DNA of 50,568 nucleotides, taken from the IMG/VR virus record IMGVR_UViG_3300047548_001036, positions 64,001 to 114,568 of that record. One strand, 5' to 3'. This DNA comes from a virus. The notes beneath the pieces were generated by a model. It was not told the DNA's origin. It searched no databases and saw only the letters and a program-made list of their open reading frames with translations. Below are positions 33,612-41,679 of the stretch, in pieces. Within the stretch, counting starts at the first letter, position 1. Every line of letters starts with the position of its first letter. A program made the position numbers and the translations under genes.

Positions 33612-34526
33612 ATGCAAATCAGAGATTTATCAGGTAAAATAACCAGTCAAACACTAAATGAAAGTTTAGCTAAAAAGTTCGGCTATCGCTTACAGTTAGA
33701 CAAATTCACCGAATCACAATTATCAAAAGTTCAGCAAAAACTTGCCGAGCAAGTGTCGGAGTTTGAGCGCACTAACAGTTTCGATAGCGTAATCGAGAAT
33801 CACGAATATCAGAAAAATCGTGCAATGCTAGATGTTGTGCGCCAAGCTATTAAAGAGCGTGCTTTAAGCCCTGAAGAAAAAACAAAGCGTGAAAAGTATG
33901 TTAAAGGCATGAAGAAAGCCAAAGGCGAATTTAAAAAGCGTTACGGCAAACGAGGCGAAGAAGTTATGTACGCTACTGCTAGCAAAATGGCTAAGAAAGA
34001 GTCTATCGACGAAGCTATGGCAATTCTGCGTGGGGTATTGAGCGAGCGCACACTAACTGAAGGCGAAGAAGAAAAGGCAGCACTAATCATGTCTTCGAGA
34101 GACATGGTAGATAAGATTACTGGATGGTTGGAAGACGTTTCCAGTATGAAGGCCGAAACGATGTTAGATCTCGTAGACTCTATAAGAGATGAATTAGGCA
34201 GTGAAACAGCTGAGCAATTTTCTAGTACCGTGAAACCTGCGTTAGAAGATTTATATAAGAATTTAGAACAACATCGAACAACAATGGCACAGGCTGTTAG
34301 CATTTTAACAGGCGAAGAAGGCCCGCATGGAGCACCAGGAAACGTTGGCGTTGCAGGAATGCCTAGTGGTGATGAACTTGGTGCTGAAATAGGCGCAGAA
34401 GGTCCTCCCGCAGCAGGTGGAGAAGAGATACCCGAAATGCCACCGGAAGCCGAAGTTCGTATGAAGCGTGAAAGCATTGAGTACAGCCGTAAACTAGGCA
34501 CAATTTTAAGTTCAAAAAAAAGATAA
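33612..34526 (+). CDS. Coiled-coil, Glu/Lys-rich head-type protein (possible frameshifted longer form)
   Basis: A 304-residue charged protein. MQIRDLSGKITSQTLNESLA has L-N-E before Ser. Residues 25-95 and 150-235 are helical. The segment KAKGEFKKRYGKRGEEVMYA, TASKMAKKE (about 105-135) is, from memory, a motif repeated in many T4-like phage proteins of unknown function. A Gly/Pro-rich linker (GAPGNVGVAGMPSGDELGAE) precedes the end. The last codons form an A8 run (34514-34521). A -1 shift there would add 116 residues, giving about 419 in all. Scaffold or packaged core protein is plausible. Confidence 0.6.
   Translation: MQIRDLSGKITSQTLNESLAKKFGYRLQLDKFTESQLSKVQQKLAEQVSEFERTNSFDSVIENHEYQKNRAMLDVVRQAIKERALSPEEKTKREKYVKGMKKAKGEFKKRYGKRGEEVMYATASKMAKKESIDEAMAILRGVLSERTLTEGEEEKAALIMSSRDMVDKITGWLEDVSSMKAETMLDLVDSIRDELGSETAEQFSSTVKPALEDLYKNLEQHRTTMAQAVSILTGEEGPHGAPGNVGVAGMPSGDELGAEIGAEGPPAAGGEEIPEMPPEAEVRMKRESIEYSRKLGTILSSKKR
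34514..34521 (+). other. A8 slippery run, possible -1 frameshift site
   Basis: Codons TCA AAA AAA AGA TAA contain the heptamer A_AAA_AAA just before the stop. The -1 frame continues open for 116 codons into the ORF annotated at 34628. Confidence 0.5.
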
Positions 34527-34588
34527 ATGAGAGCGAAGATCCTTTACTGAATCTTTTAGCTTCTCAGCAAGCTCGCGCCTTAAGTAAA

Positions 34589-34620
34589 AATAGCCCTTCA
34601 AGTTTTTCTTGGAGGGCTAT
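34589..34620 (+). promoter_or_regulatory. Stable RNA hairpin enclosing a Shine-Dalgarno sequence
   Basis: ATAGCCCTTCAAG, loop TTTTT, CTTGGAGGGCTAT: a 13-bp stem with one G-U. GGAGGG at 34611-34616 lies within the 3' arm, 11 bases before ATG 34628. No T-tract follows, so it is not a normal terminator. Confidence 0.55.
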
Positions 34621-34627
34621 CGCATCT

Positions 34628-34870
34628 ATGTACCGTGACCTCACTGGTCGTAACATTGACGGACAAAACTTATATGCTGAGTTTGAAAGAAAATACAATA
34701 AAAATAAAGAGTCATTCGATAAAATAATTGGAAACTTTGACCAAAACGGCGTTGAGCTTAAAGCAGCCGAAGAGGAAGAAGTGGCTAATCCTGAAAAAGC
34801 TTCTGCTAAGAAAAAAGTTGATAGCATGGCAAAACGTGCAAGTACCAAGCTGCTGAAAAAGAAAACTTGA
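34628..34870 (+). CDS. C-terminal extension domain or separate small protein
   Basis: From ATG 34628 this is 80 residues (MYRDLTGRNIDGQNLYAEFE ... VDSMAKRASTKLLKKKT). The frame is open and protein-like upstream to 34493: NESEDPLLNLLASQQARALS, NSPSSFSWRAIA. From memory, phage homologues begin around that upstream part, so the true product is longer. No ATG, GTG or TTG exists upstream in this frame. Options are a -1 frameshift from the preceding gene at the A8 run, a sequencing error in that run, or a start at 34628 controlled by the hairpin. Ends in a Lys-rich tail. Confidence 0.5.
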   Translation: MYRDLTGRNIDGQNLYAEFERKYNKNKESFDKIIGNFDQNGVELKAAEEEEVANPEKASAKKKVDSMAKRASTKLLKKKT

Positions 34871-34895
34871 CACTATACAGAAATAGCTACATAAT
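34867..34895 (+). promoter_or_regulatory. Strong sigma70-like promoter, leaderless geometry
   Basis: TTGACA (34867-34872), 17-base spacer, CATAAT (34890-34895): 11 of 12 consensus bases. The expected start (seven bases on) is 34902, the A of the start codon. Confidence 0.65.
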
Positions 34896-34901
34896 AGTAG
34901 T

Positions 34902-35591
34902 ATGTCACTACTAAAACCTAAATTTAAATACGAAAAACTAACTAGGGACGAAAGTTCGGGAAAACGTCTATATGCTACTCCAACCGGACATAAAGTCCCT
35001 AGTGTCACGACTGTATTAGACAAGACCAAACCAGCAGAAGCACGAGAGGCCTTGGCTAATTGGCGTCGAGCAGTAGGGGAACAAAAAGCGCAGGCTATCA
35101 CTACCGAGGCTGCAAACCGTGGAACACGAATGCACAAGTTTCTAGAAGACTATGTAAACGGTATTCCATTAAACGAAAATATCTCCAATCCTTATGCACA
35201 GCAAAGTCTCAAAATGGCTAAAACTGTGATCACCCATGGTATGGCATTCGTTGATGAAGTTTGGGGCAGTGAAGTTCCACTATATTTTCCAGAGCTATAC
35301 GCAGGCACTACGGACTGTGTAGGTGTGCATCAGGGAGAACCTGCTATTCTGGATTTTAAACAAACTAATAAGCCTAAAAAGCGAGAACACATAGACGATT
35401 ACTTTTTACAGCTGACAGCATATGCACTTGCACATAACGAAGTACATGGAACTGATATTCGAAAAGGTGTTATTCTTATGTGCAGTAAAGATTACGAGTA
35501 TCAAGAGTTCATTCTTGAACCAAAAGATTTCGATTACTGGACTGAACGATGGTGCGAACGGGTTAGCCAGTACTACAGACTACCTAATTAA
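34902..35591 (+). CDS. PD-(D/E)XK nuclease (RecB/Cas4-like)
   Basis: A 229-residue nuclease. VPSVTTVLDKTKPAEAREAL and ANRGTRMHKFLEDYV form the N-terminal helical part, with HKFLE a conserved RecB-like motif. The active site is AGTTDCVGV (Asp138) with AILDFKQ (Asp151, Lys153), and QLTAYALAHNEVHG is the following QxxxY motif. Such enzymes digest or process DNA ends; in T4-like phages they take part in replication/recombination or host DNA breakdown. It has its own strong promoter suggesting early or middle expression. No Shine-Dalgarno, in keeping with a leaderless start. Confidence 0.8.
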   Translation: MSLLKPKFKYEKLTRDESSGKRLYATPTGHKVPSVTTVLDKTKPAEAREALANWRRAVGEQKAQAITTEAANRGTRMHKFLEDYVNGIPLNENISNPYAQQSLKMAKTVITHGMAFVDEVWGSEVPLYFPELYAGTTDCVGVHQGEPAILDFKQTNKPKKREHIDDYFLQLTAYALAHNEVHGTDIRKGVILMCSKDYEYQEFILEPKDFDYWTERWCERVSQYYRLPN

Positions 35592-35594
35592 TGA

Positions 35595-35600
35595 TAAATA
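35595..35600 (+). promoter_or_regulatory. TAAATA late-promoter-like motif
   Basis: ATGATAAATATCC lies 21 bases before ATG 35622 with AGAGGAT as ribosome site between. Confidence 0.55.
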
Positions 35601-35621
35601 TCCTATATAGAGGATAATTTC

Positions 35622-37160
35622 ATGGCAGTAGTGCAAATTTCGAAAATTCAAATTAGAAGAGGCAGAAAGAAAACCGATACAGGAATGCCGCAGCTTGCCA
35701 GTGGCGAATTAGCATGGGCAATAGATACGCAAGAATTGTTTGTTGGTAATGGTAGTGTCAGCGAGGGTGCGCCGTATGTTGGAAACACCAGGGTACTAAC
35801 AGAACACGACAATCTTTTAGAGCTGCTAAGACAGTATCAATATAAGGCACTTGACACCAGTGTGCAAACTGGTACTGATCCTAACTTTCCTATAAAACGG
35901 ACACTACAGGATCGTCTGGATGAAGGATCGGTTAATGCACTTAGTTTTGGTATTGTTCCAATTCCCTACCCCGCTGGTGAAACCATTAGTACACAGACCC
36001 AAAGGATTAAGCATGCTCTCACTCAAATTGCAGGGAAGGCAACCTTAGAGTTTGAACCAGGGGTTTATCAATTCAATGATAAAATTGAAGTTTTTTCAAA
36101 TACTATTTTAAAGGGTGCTGGCAAGGGAAGAACTATATTCGAGTTTTTAATCGTAGGCTCCAATATCTCAACAGCTATACAAACAATACCAAATTCATCG
36201 TATATCTCGATAAGTGGAGTCACAGTCAAGCTACCGATTGATTCTATTGGGTTGGGTATAGATAACACTACTGCCTCTACATTTAAAAGCATAGAATTTA
36301 CCTACGGAACCGGAGTCCCTGTTCTTGGGTCTACTGAAAACATTACTGGAATTGTAATAACACAAAACTCAGCATCCAGTACTCTAACATCACAAAACTT
36401 ATTTGAAGATGTTGATTTCCGAGGACTAACTTATGCTGTTGATTCATCCGGAGAAGTTCGTTATAATTTTTTTAAGAACTGTGTTTTTAGAAATTTATTC
36501 CAAGGTGTTCGATTAGGTATCGATACCTTAGCAACATACAACACTATTACAGATAGCGTATTTGATACCATACTAGAACAGGCAATAACCATCAAAGGAT
36601 ACGGTAATAGGTCCAGAGGAAACACGTTTATTAATGTCGGTAACAATAACGGCGGAACTAACGCAACACACAGCATTATTAAATTCTTAACTCCGGGCAA
36701 TAGCAGTTACCAAGATTATTTCGAAAGAACTAGTCAGTTAACCACGGCTGATTTAACGCTTGACTATATTCCAGAGATTGAAGGTCCGGTGTATCGAGAA
36801 GAAGTATTCACGAATGTTATTAGTCTACCTAATACTCTGGTGCCAACAGAGATTATTAGATTGCCGATTTCAGACTCTACTAGCTTAGAAGTAAACTACA
36901 TATTTACTAGCAGTACATTCCAACAAGTAAGAAAAGGTACAATTCACCTAGTAGTAGATAAACTGACAGATAGCCTTCAACTAGTTGACGACTACGAATA
37001 TAGTGGTCCAGACTTAGGAGAAGATGCTATTATCTTTACCGCAGAAGTTAAGGTACCCAACGGTAGCTCGACTGTCAAGTCTGTTGTAATTAGCTACATT
37101 AATCAAAACGTAACAGTTGATACTAACTCATTCACTTATACATTTACCATAACTAGTTAA
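35622..37160 (+). CDS. Tailspike-like protein with parallel beta-helix
   Basis: A 512-residue protein. IQIRRGRKKTDTGMPQLASG, ELAWAIDTQELFVGNG is the N-terminal attachment motif common in T4-like fibres. Residues 110-380 look like a right-handed parallel beta-helix: TLEFEPGVYQFNDKIEVFSN, LKGAGKGRTIFEF, then repeated N/S turns (YNFFKNCVFRNLFQGV, NTITDSVFDTILEQAITIKG). A C-terminal beta domain closes it. Such spikes bind or degrade surface polysaccharide; catalytic acids cannot be assigned. It lies apart from the main fibre block. It shares one base with the next start (TAATG). Confidence 0.7.
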   Translation: MAVVQISKIQIRRGRKKTDTGMPQLASGELAWAIDTQELFVGNGSVSEGAPYVGNTRVLTEHDNLLELLRQYQYKALDTSVQTGTDPNFPIKRTLQDRLDEGSVNALSFGIVPIPYPAGETISTQTQRIKHALTQIAGKATLEFEPGVYQFNDKIEVFSNTILKGAGKGRTIFEFLIVGSNISTAIQTIPNSSYISISGVTVKLPIDSIGLGIDNTTASTFKSIEFTYGTGVPVLGSTENITGIVITQNSASSTLTSQNLFEDVDFRGLTYAVDSSGEVRYNFFKNCVFRNLFQGVRLGIDTLATYNTITDSVFDTILEQAITIKGYGNRSRGNTFINVGNNNGGTNATHSIIKFLTPGNSSYQDYFERTSQLTTADLTLDYIPEIEGPVYREEVFTNVISLPNTLVPTEIIRLPISDSTSLEVNYIFTSSTFQQVRKGTIHLVVDKLTDSLQLVDDYEYSGPDLGEDAIIFTAEVKVPNGSSTVKSVVISYINQNVTVDTNSFTYTFTITS

Positions 37161-37594
37161 TGTTTAAAACTCCAGAAAAACAAACCGAACATAGACTTGC
37201 TGCCTGGAGACAACTCAGGCAGCATCTAGAAACTAGCAAAACTCCATTTGACGATGTAGTTAACTTTTTTAATCAATTTCCCAAAGCCAAAGTTTATACT
37301 GATCCATACGATCAAACAACTTGGCCAACTGCCTGGGAGTTAATTGAAGAGAATCAATATTGCCCATTTAACTTGATACTAGGCATCTGCTATACGTTGC
37401 AATTATGCGAACGTTTTCAAGATATAAAACCAAAGATTACCATTACAATAGACAAAACTAGTAATTGCGTGTATTATTTACTTATTGTAGACTCTATAAT
37501 CTACGGGTTTGAAGATAGTGCGTGGACCACACTTAAAGACTTACCGAAGTCATTGAAAAATATAAAGATTTATCATATGCCTGAGCTCCACTAA
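37160..37594 (+). CDS. Conserved-looking phage protein, function unknown
   Basis: A 144-residue protein (MFKTPEKQTEHRLAAWRQLR). DPYDQTTWPTAWELIEENQY, CPFNLILGICYTLQLCERF is a compact motif that, from memory, is conserved in many T4-like cyanophages without a known function. The C-terminal half has strands (KITITIDKTSNCVYYLLIVD, GFEDSAWTTL). One-base overlap with the spike gene suggests a chaperone or assembly partner, but position is the only reason. Stop TAA begins a TAAATA motif. Confidence 0.6.
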   Translation: MFKTPEKQTEHRLAAWRQLRQHLETSKTPFDDVVNFFNQFPKAKVYTDPYDQTTWPTAWELIEENQYCPFNLILGICYTLQLCERFQDIKPKITITIDKTSNCVYYLLIVDSIIYGFEDSAWTTLKDLPKSLKNIKIYHMPELH

Positions 37595-37597
37595 ATA
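37592..37597 (+). promoter_or_regulatory. TAAATA motif fused to a stop codon
   Basis: CACTAAATACT: the stop TAA is the start of TAAATA. The nrdA start is 46 bases away. Confidence 0.35.
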
Positions 37598-37643
37598 CTA
37601 CCTAATCCGTAAATTTTAAGAGTTAGTATCGAGAATAAGAAAT

Positions 37644-39974
37644 ATGACCAATATTACAGTAACTAAAAGGAGCGGCAAAAAAGAGCCGCTAATGATCGAA
37701 AAATGGCAGGCTCAAATTGCTAAAGTATGTAGTGGGATCGCCGATGTCAGTCAAAGTATGATTGAAATTAAAAGTCAACCACACTTTTACAATGGTATCA
37801 CTACTAGAGAGGTCGATGAAATCACGCTACGTGCAATCGTAGACCTTATCGATGTAGAATCTAATCCCGAAATAGGTCACACAAACTATCAATTTGTTGC
37901 CGGCAAACAACGTGTTAGCATGTTGCGTAAAGATGTATATGGTGATTATCAACCGTCCCGTCTTTATGATACCGTTAAACGAAATGTAGAAGTAGGATTA
38001 TATACTCCAGAACTTCTAGAATGGTACACCGAATCTGACTGGAATAAAATGGAGGAATTTATTGATCATGAAAAAGATGAACAATACAGCTATGCTGCGA
38101 TTGAACAACTGATCGAAAAATACCTTGTTAAAAATCGTGCTACCAAAGAAATTTATGAAACCCCACAGGTTCGTTATATGGTCGCCGCAGCTACTATCTT
38201 CCACAAAGAAGAGCCTAACAGCGCCCGCATGCGCTACATCAAGGAATATTACAATGCTGCTAGCGACGGCCTCTTTACTCTTGCAACTCCTGTTTTGGCC
38301 GGCCTTGGTACTCCAACTAAGCAATTTAGTTCTTGTGTGCTTATTCGTTCAGACGATGATCTTGATAGCATCTTTGCTAGTGGCGAAATGATGGCTAAGT
38401 ATGCTAGCAAACGTGCCGGCATCGGATTAGAAATTGGGCGTCTACGCCCGCTAGGCGCTCCCATTCGTGGTGGCGAAATCATGCACACTGGTATGATTCC
38501 GTTCCTTAAGAAATGGTTTGGAGACCTGCGTAGTTGCAGCCAAGGTGGCATCCGTAATGCTAGTGCCACTATTACCTACCCGATTTGGCATTATCAGTTT
38601 GAAGATCTTATTGTTCTTAAAAATAATCAAGGTACGGAAGAAACTCGTGTTCGATTTATGGACTACAGTGTTGTGTTGAGCAAGTTCTTCTGGCGTCGCT
38701 TTAAGAATAAGGAAAATATTACGTTCTTTGATCCCAACGAAGTCCCAGACATGTACGAGGCATTCTATCGTGATAGCGCACTATTTGAAAAAATGTATGT
38801 AGAGAACGAAGCTCGATCTGATCTTCGTAAAAAAGTAATGTCAGCAGAAGATGTTTTTAAAGGCGGCATTCTTAAAGAAAGAACTGACACCGGTCGCATT
38901 TACATTGTGTTTATCGATAACGTGCAAAAGCAAGGCCCATTTGACACACTCGTTGACCCCATCTATCAAAGCAACCTTTGCCAGGAAATACTTCTGCCAA
39001 CTCGAGCGTTCAAACGCCTCGACGACGACGAAGGCCGAATTGCATTGTGTACTCTAGGCAGCATGAACTGGGGTGCATTCCGTAATCCTGAAGATATGCG
39101 TCGAGCTTGCCGTATTCTACATCGCAGCCTTAATAACATTCTTGATTATCAGGATTTCTTGAGTATTCAAAGTAAATTAAGTAACGAAGAAATTAGACCG
39201 TTAGGTATTGGTGTTACTAACCTTGCCTATTGGCATGCCAAACGAGGGTTTAAGTACGGAGATAACGATTCACTTGCAGAGGTCAAAAGCTGGCAGGAAC
39301 ACCAAAGCTTCTATCTCACAGAAGCTAGTGTTGAACTAGCCAAAGAACGAGGAAAGTGCTTGCACAGTGATCGTACTCGTTATGGCCAAGGCATATTCCC
39401 CTGGGAACTACGAGCAGAAGGTGTCAATGAACTGGTTGACTTTACTCCCGAACTCGACTGGGAACCACTACGTGCTGAAATGATCAGACACGGGGTACGT
39501 AATGCCACGGTCGGTGCAATTGCCCCTGTCGAATCCAGTAGCGTTGTTATCAATAGTACTAACGGTATTGAAATGCCTATGAGTTTAATTAGTACCAAAG
39601 AAAGCAAAGCAGGATCATTTACCCAAGTTGTTCCAGATTATCAAAATCCTAAGGTACGCAAGAACTATCAACTAATGTGGGAACAAAAAGATTGCGATTC
39701 TTATCTAAAAACTGCTGCGGTTCTAGCTGCGTATACTGATCAAAGTATCAGCACAAACACATTCTACAATCCTGCGCACTTTCCTGGACGTAAGATCCCT
39801 ACTACCCTAATTGCCGGTAATCTAATGAAAGCACATAACTGGGGTATAAAAACCATATACTACAGTCTCGTGAACAAAAAAGGTAGTAAGGCAAATACCG
39901 AAGAAGTACAAGCCACATCTTTAGAAAAAATAGATTTTGACAGCGAAGATTCCTGCGAATCTTGCAAATTATAA
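37644..39974 (+). CDS. nrdA: Class Ia ribonucleoside-diphosphate reductase, alpha subunit
   Basis: A 776-residue catalytic subunit that makes dNDPs for phage DNA synthesis. An ATP-cone is at the N-terminus (ITVTKRSGKKEPLMIEKWQA). Active-site parts are clear: FSSCVL (Cys231) and ALCTLGSMNW (Cys469) form the redox pair; NLCQEI gives the radical Cys446 and Glu448, with the same 23-residue spacing to Cys469 as between E. coli C439 and C462; KTIYYSL near the end holds the two radical-relay tyrosines. The tail SCESCKL carries the shuttle cysteines reduced by glutaredoxin. nrdB and a glutaredoxin follow downstream. Full length; no intron or intein. Confidence 0.95.
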   Translation: MTNITVTKRSGKKEPLMIEKWQAQIAKVCSGIADVSQSMIEIKSQPHFYNGITTREVDEITLRAIVDLIDVESNPEIGHTNYQFVAGKQRVSMLRKDVYGDYQPSRLYDTVKRNVEVGLYTPELLEWYTESDWNKMEEFIDHEKDEQYSYAAIEQLIEKYLVKNRATKEIYETPQVRYMVAAATIFHKEEPNSARMRYIKEYYNAASDGLFTLATPVLAGLGTPTKQFSSCVLIRSDDDLDSIFASGEMMAKYASKRAGIGLEIGRLRPLGAPIRGGEIMHTGMIPFLKKWFGDLRSCSQGGIRNASATITYPIWHYQFEDLIVLKNNQGTEETRVRFMDYSVVLSKFFWRRFKNKENITFFDPNEVPDMYEAFYRDSALFEKMYVENEARSDLRKKVMSAEDVFKGGILKERTDTGRIYIVFIDNVQKQGPFDTLVDPIYQSNLCQEILLPTRAFKRLDDDEGRIALCTLGSMNWGAFRNPEDMRRACRILHRSLNNILDYQDFLSIQSKLSNEEIRPLGIGVTNLAYWHAKRGFKYGDNDSLAEVKSWQEHQSFYLTEASVELAKERGKCLHSDRTRYGQGIFPWELRAEGVNELVDFTPELDWEPLRAEMIRHGVRNATVGAIAPVESSSVVINSTNGIEMPMSLISTKESKAGSFTQVVPDYQNPKVRKNYQLMWEQKDCDSYLKTAAVLAAYTDQSISTNTFYNPAHFPGRKIPTTLIAGNLMKAHNWGIKTIYYSLVNKKGSKANTEEVQATSLEKIDFDSEDSCESCKL

Positions 39975-39989
39975 AAATAGTGTTATACT
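39962..39989 (+). promoter_or_regulatory. Sigma70-like promoter for nrdB
   Basis: TTGCAA (39962-39967), 16-base spacer, TATACT (39984-39989), overlapping the end of nrdA. Predicted start near 39996. Confidence 0.5.
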
Positions 39990-40002
39990 ATTAAACTAAC
40001 CT

Positions 40003-40040
40003 TAGCCCGTAAAAATATTTTTGAGTATTTAAGCGGGCTA
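40003..40040 (+). promoter_or_regulatory. Structured leader in the nrdA-nrdB gap
   Basis: TAGCCCG and CGGGCTA enclose 24 bases that include the self-complementary AAAAATATTTTT. It could fold into a nested hairpin in the nrdB leader. No T-tract follows, so not a plain terminator; no known riboswitch matches. Confidence 0.4.
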
Positions 40041-40065
40041 CTTACCCTTATCAACATATCGATCA

Positions 40066-40170
40066 ATGTTAACTATGATACTACCTATTTGCTCTAAATG
40101 CCAAACCAGGCATAGCCCATCCGAGGCATGCCCAACCGATTTCAGCGACGGAGAACAATGCCATGAGTAA
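40066..40170 (+). CDS. Possible small four-Cys peptide before nrdB
   Basis: A 34-residue frame (or 31 from ATG 40075) in the nrdA-nrdB gap: MLTMILPICSKCQTRHSPSE, ACPTDFSDGEQCHE. It has CxxC, a third Cys and a terminal Cys-His, a zinc-knuckle-like layout. The stop overlaps the nrdB start (ATGAGTAA), suggesting translational coupling. No strong ribosome site is seen. It may be a leader peptide or chance. Confidence 0.35.
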   Translation: MLTMILPICSKCQTRHSPSEACPTDFSDGEQCHE

Positions 40171-41263
40171 AGCACAATACAATCTCACAACTAAAACAGA
40201 TTATCTTAATCGTAAGATGTTTTTGGATCCCGCTGGACCAGTTACTATTCAGCGTTTTGAAGAATGTAAATATCCAAAAATTGCTGATTTTGAAACTACG
40301 GCTCGTGGATTCTTTTGGGTTCCAGAAGAAATCAGTTTGACAAAAGACGCGCAGGATCACAAAGAAGCAACGGAAGCAATCAAGCACATTTTTACCAGTA
40401 ACTTACTGAGGCAAACTGCTTTAGATAGTTTGCAGGGGCGAGGTCCTAGCCAAGTGTTTACTCCAGTTGTGAGTTTGCCTGAATTAGAAGCGCTAGTTTA
40501 TAACTGGTCATTTTTTGAAACAAATATCCATAGCCGTAGCTACAGCCACATTATTCGTAACGTGTATAACGTTCCTAAAGAAATGTTTAACACAATTCAC
40601 GATACCAAACCTATCATTGATATGGCTGCAAGTATTGGGCGATACTACGATGCATTGCATGTACTCAACTGCATGAAAGAAGCGGGCATTGAAGTTAGTG
40701 AACACGAACATGTTAAAGCCATTTGGTTAGCATTGCACGCAAGTTATGCGCTAGAAGCGTTTCGCTTTATGGTTAGCTTTGCAACTAGTCTTGCTATGGT
40801 TGAGAATAAGATTTATATTGGAAACGGTAATATTATTAGCCTAATTTTACAAGACGAGATATTGCATAAAGGCTGGACTGCGTATATAATTAACCAAGTC
40901 GTTAAGGATGATCCGCGTTTTGCAGCAATAAAGCTTGAATGTGTTGACGAAGTAAATCAAATCTATCGAGAAGTTATTAAAGAAGAAAAAGAATGGGCTG
41001 ACTACTTGTTCCAAAAGGGACCAGTTATCGGACTTAATGCTAATATTCTTAAAGACTTTGTAGATTATACTGCTGTTGGTGCATTAAAGGACATCGGTAT
41101 TAAGTACTGGAATCCTGCTCCTAAAAATACACCAATTCCGTGGTTTAATAAGCATGTATCTACGGATAAAAAGCAAACTGCACTACAAGAATCAGAATCA
41201 ACAAATTATGTTATCGGAATTATGAGCGATCAACTCGACTACGATGCATTACCGAACATTTAA
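40163..41263 (+). CDS. nrdB: Class Ia ribonucleoside-diphosphate reductase, beta subunit
   Basis: A 366-residue radical-generating subunit. TALDSLQGRGPS (Asp88), FFETNIHSRSYSHI (Glu119, His123 and radical Tyr127), LEAFRFMVSFATS (Glu) and QDEILHKG (Glu-x-x-His) supply the di-iron ligands and tyrosine. By my alignment with E. coli NrdB (E115-T-I-H118) there is one extra residue between the first Glu and His (E-T-N-I-H), while spacing from Asp88 to Glu119 (31) and His123 to Tyr127 (4) is unchanged. Together with NrdA it reduces ribonucleotides. Small genes and glutaredoxin follow. Confidence 0.93.
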   Translation: MSKAQYNLTTKTDYLNRKMFLDPAGPVTIQRFEECKYPKIADFETTARGFFWVPEEISLTKDAQDHKEATEAIKHIFTSNLLRQTALDSLQGRGPSQVFTPVVSLPELEALVYNWSFFETNIHSRSYSHIIRNVYNVPKEMFNTIHDTKPIIDMAASIGRYYDALHVLNCMKEAGIEVSEHEHVKAIWLALHASYALEAFRFMVSFATSLAMVENKIYIGNGNIISLILQDEILHKGWTAYIINQVVKDDPRFAAIKLECVDEVNQIYREVIKEEKEWADYLFQKGPVIGLNANILKDFVDYTAVGALKDIGIKYWNPAPKNTPIPWFNKHVSTDKKQTALQESESTNYVIGIMSDQLDYDALPNI

Positions 41264-41273
41264 GGAAAAGAAC

Positions 41274-41441
41274 ATGGCAAAACTACATGAAGAAGTAATT
41301 ATTTTAAAAGTTACCAAGCTTATTAAAGACACTGATGAAATGTCTGAACCACTAGTTGGTGATAGCTTGTTGTCTGCACTTGAAGATGTAGCTGCAGAAC
41401 TAATCGGCCAAGGTGCCGTAATCGAAACAGAAAGGGCTTAA
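41274..41441 (+). CDS. Small acidic protein between nrdB and glutaredoxin
   Basis: A 55-residue acidic protein (MAKLHEEVIILKVTKLIKDT ... GQGAVIETERA). ATG 41274 with AAGGAAAAG is preferred to an in-frame earlier start inside nrdB. A strand (EVIILKVTKLI) and a helix (LLSALEDVAAELIGQG) suggest a small alpha/beta unit. It may take part in ribonucleotide reductase function by its position, but no family is known to me. Confidence 0.6.
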   Translation: MAKLHEEVIILKVTKLIKDTDEMSEPLVGDSLLSALEDVAAELIGQGAVIETERA

Positions 41442-41442
41442 A

Positions 41443-41679
41443 ATGAATGCAATTGTTTGGAGTAAAGAAAACTGTATGTTTTGCGATCAAGCCAAAACAT
41501 TACTCAATCAAAAGGGCATTGCGTTTGAAGAACGTAAAATTGGAGGGAATTGGTCTAAAGAACAGCTACTAGAAGCGGTGCCTACGGCTCGCACAGTACC
41601 TCAAATTTTCTTAAACGATCAGTATATCGGAGGATTTACTGAATTAAATAAATATTTAAAAGAAACGAGCACACAATGA
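41443..41679 (+). CDS. Glutaredoxin
   Basis: A 78-residue glutaredoxin. The active site is NCMFC (Cys11, Cys14). TVPQIFL carries the cis-proline, and YIGGFTELNKYL the glutathione-binding GG motif. It would reduce the C-terminal cysteines of the phage ribonucleotide reductase, which is encoded just upstream, as NrdC does in T4. It follows the small acidic gene by one base and overlaps the next gene by ATGA. Confidence 0.9.
   Translation: MNAIVWSKENCMFCDQAKTLLNQKGIAFEERKIGGNWSKEQLLEAVPTARTVPQIFLNDQYIGGFTELNKYLKETSTQ

Noticed and set aside
34527-34550. ATG directly after the stop of the 304-residue gene (TAAATGAG) as a reinitiation start
   Set aside because: It is in another frame and stops after seven codons.
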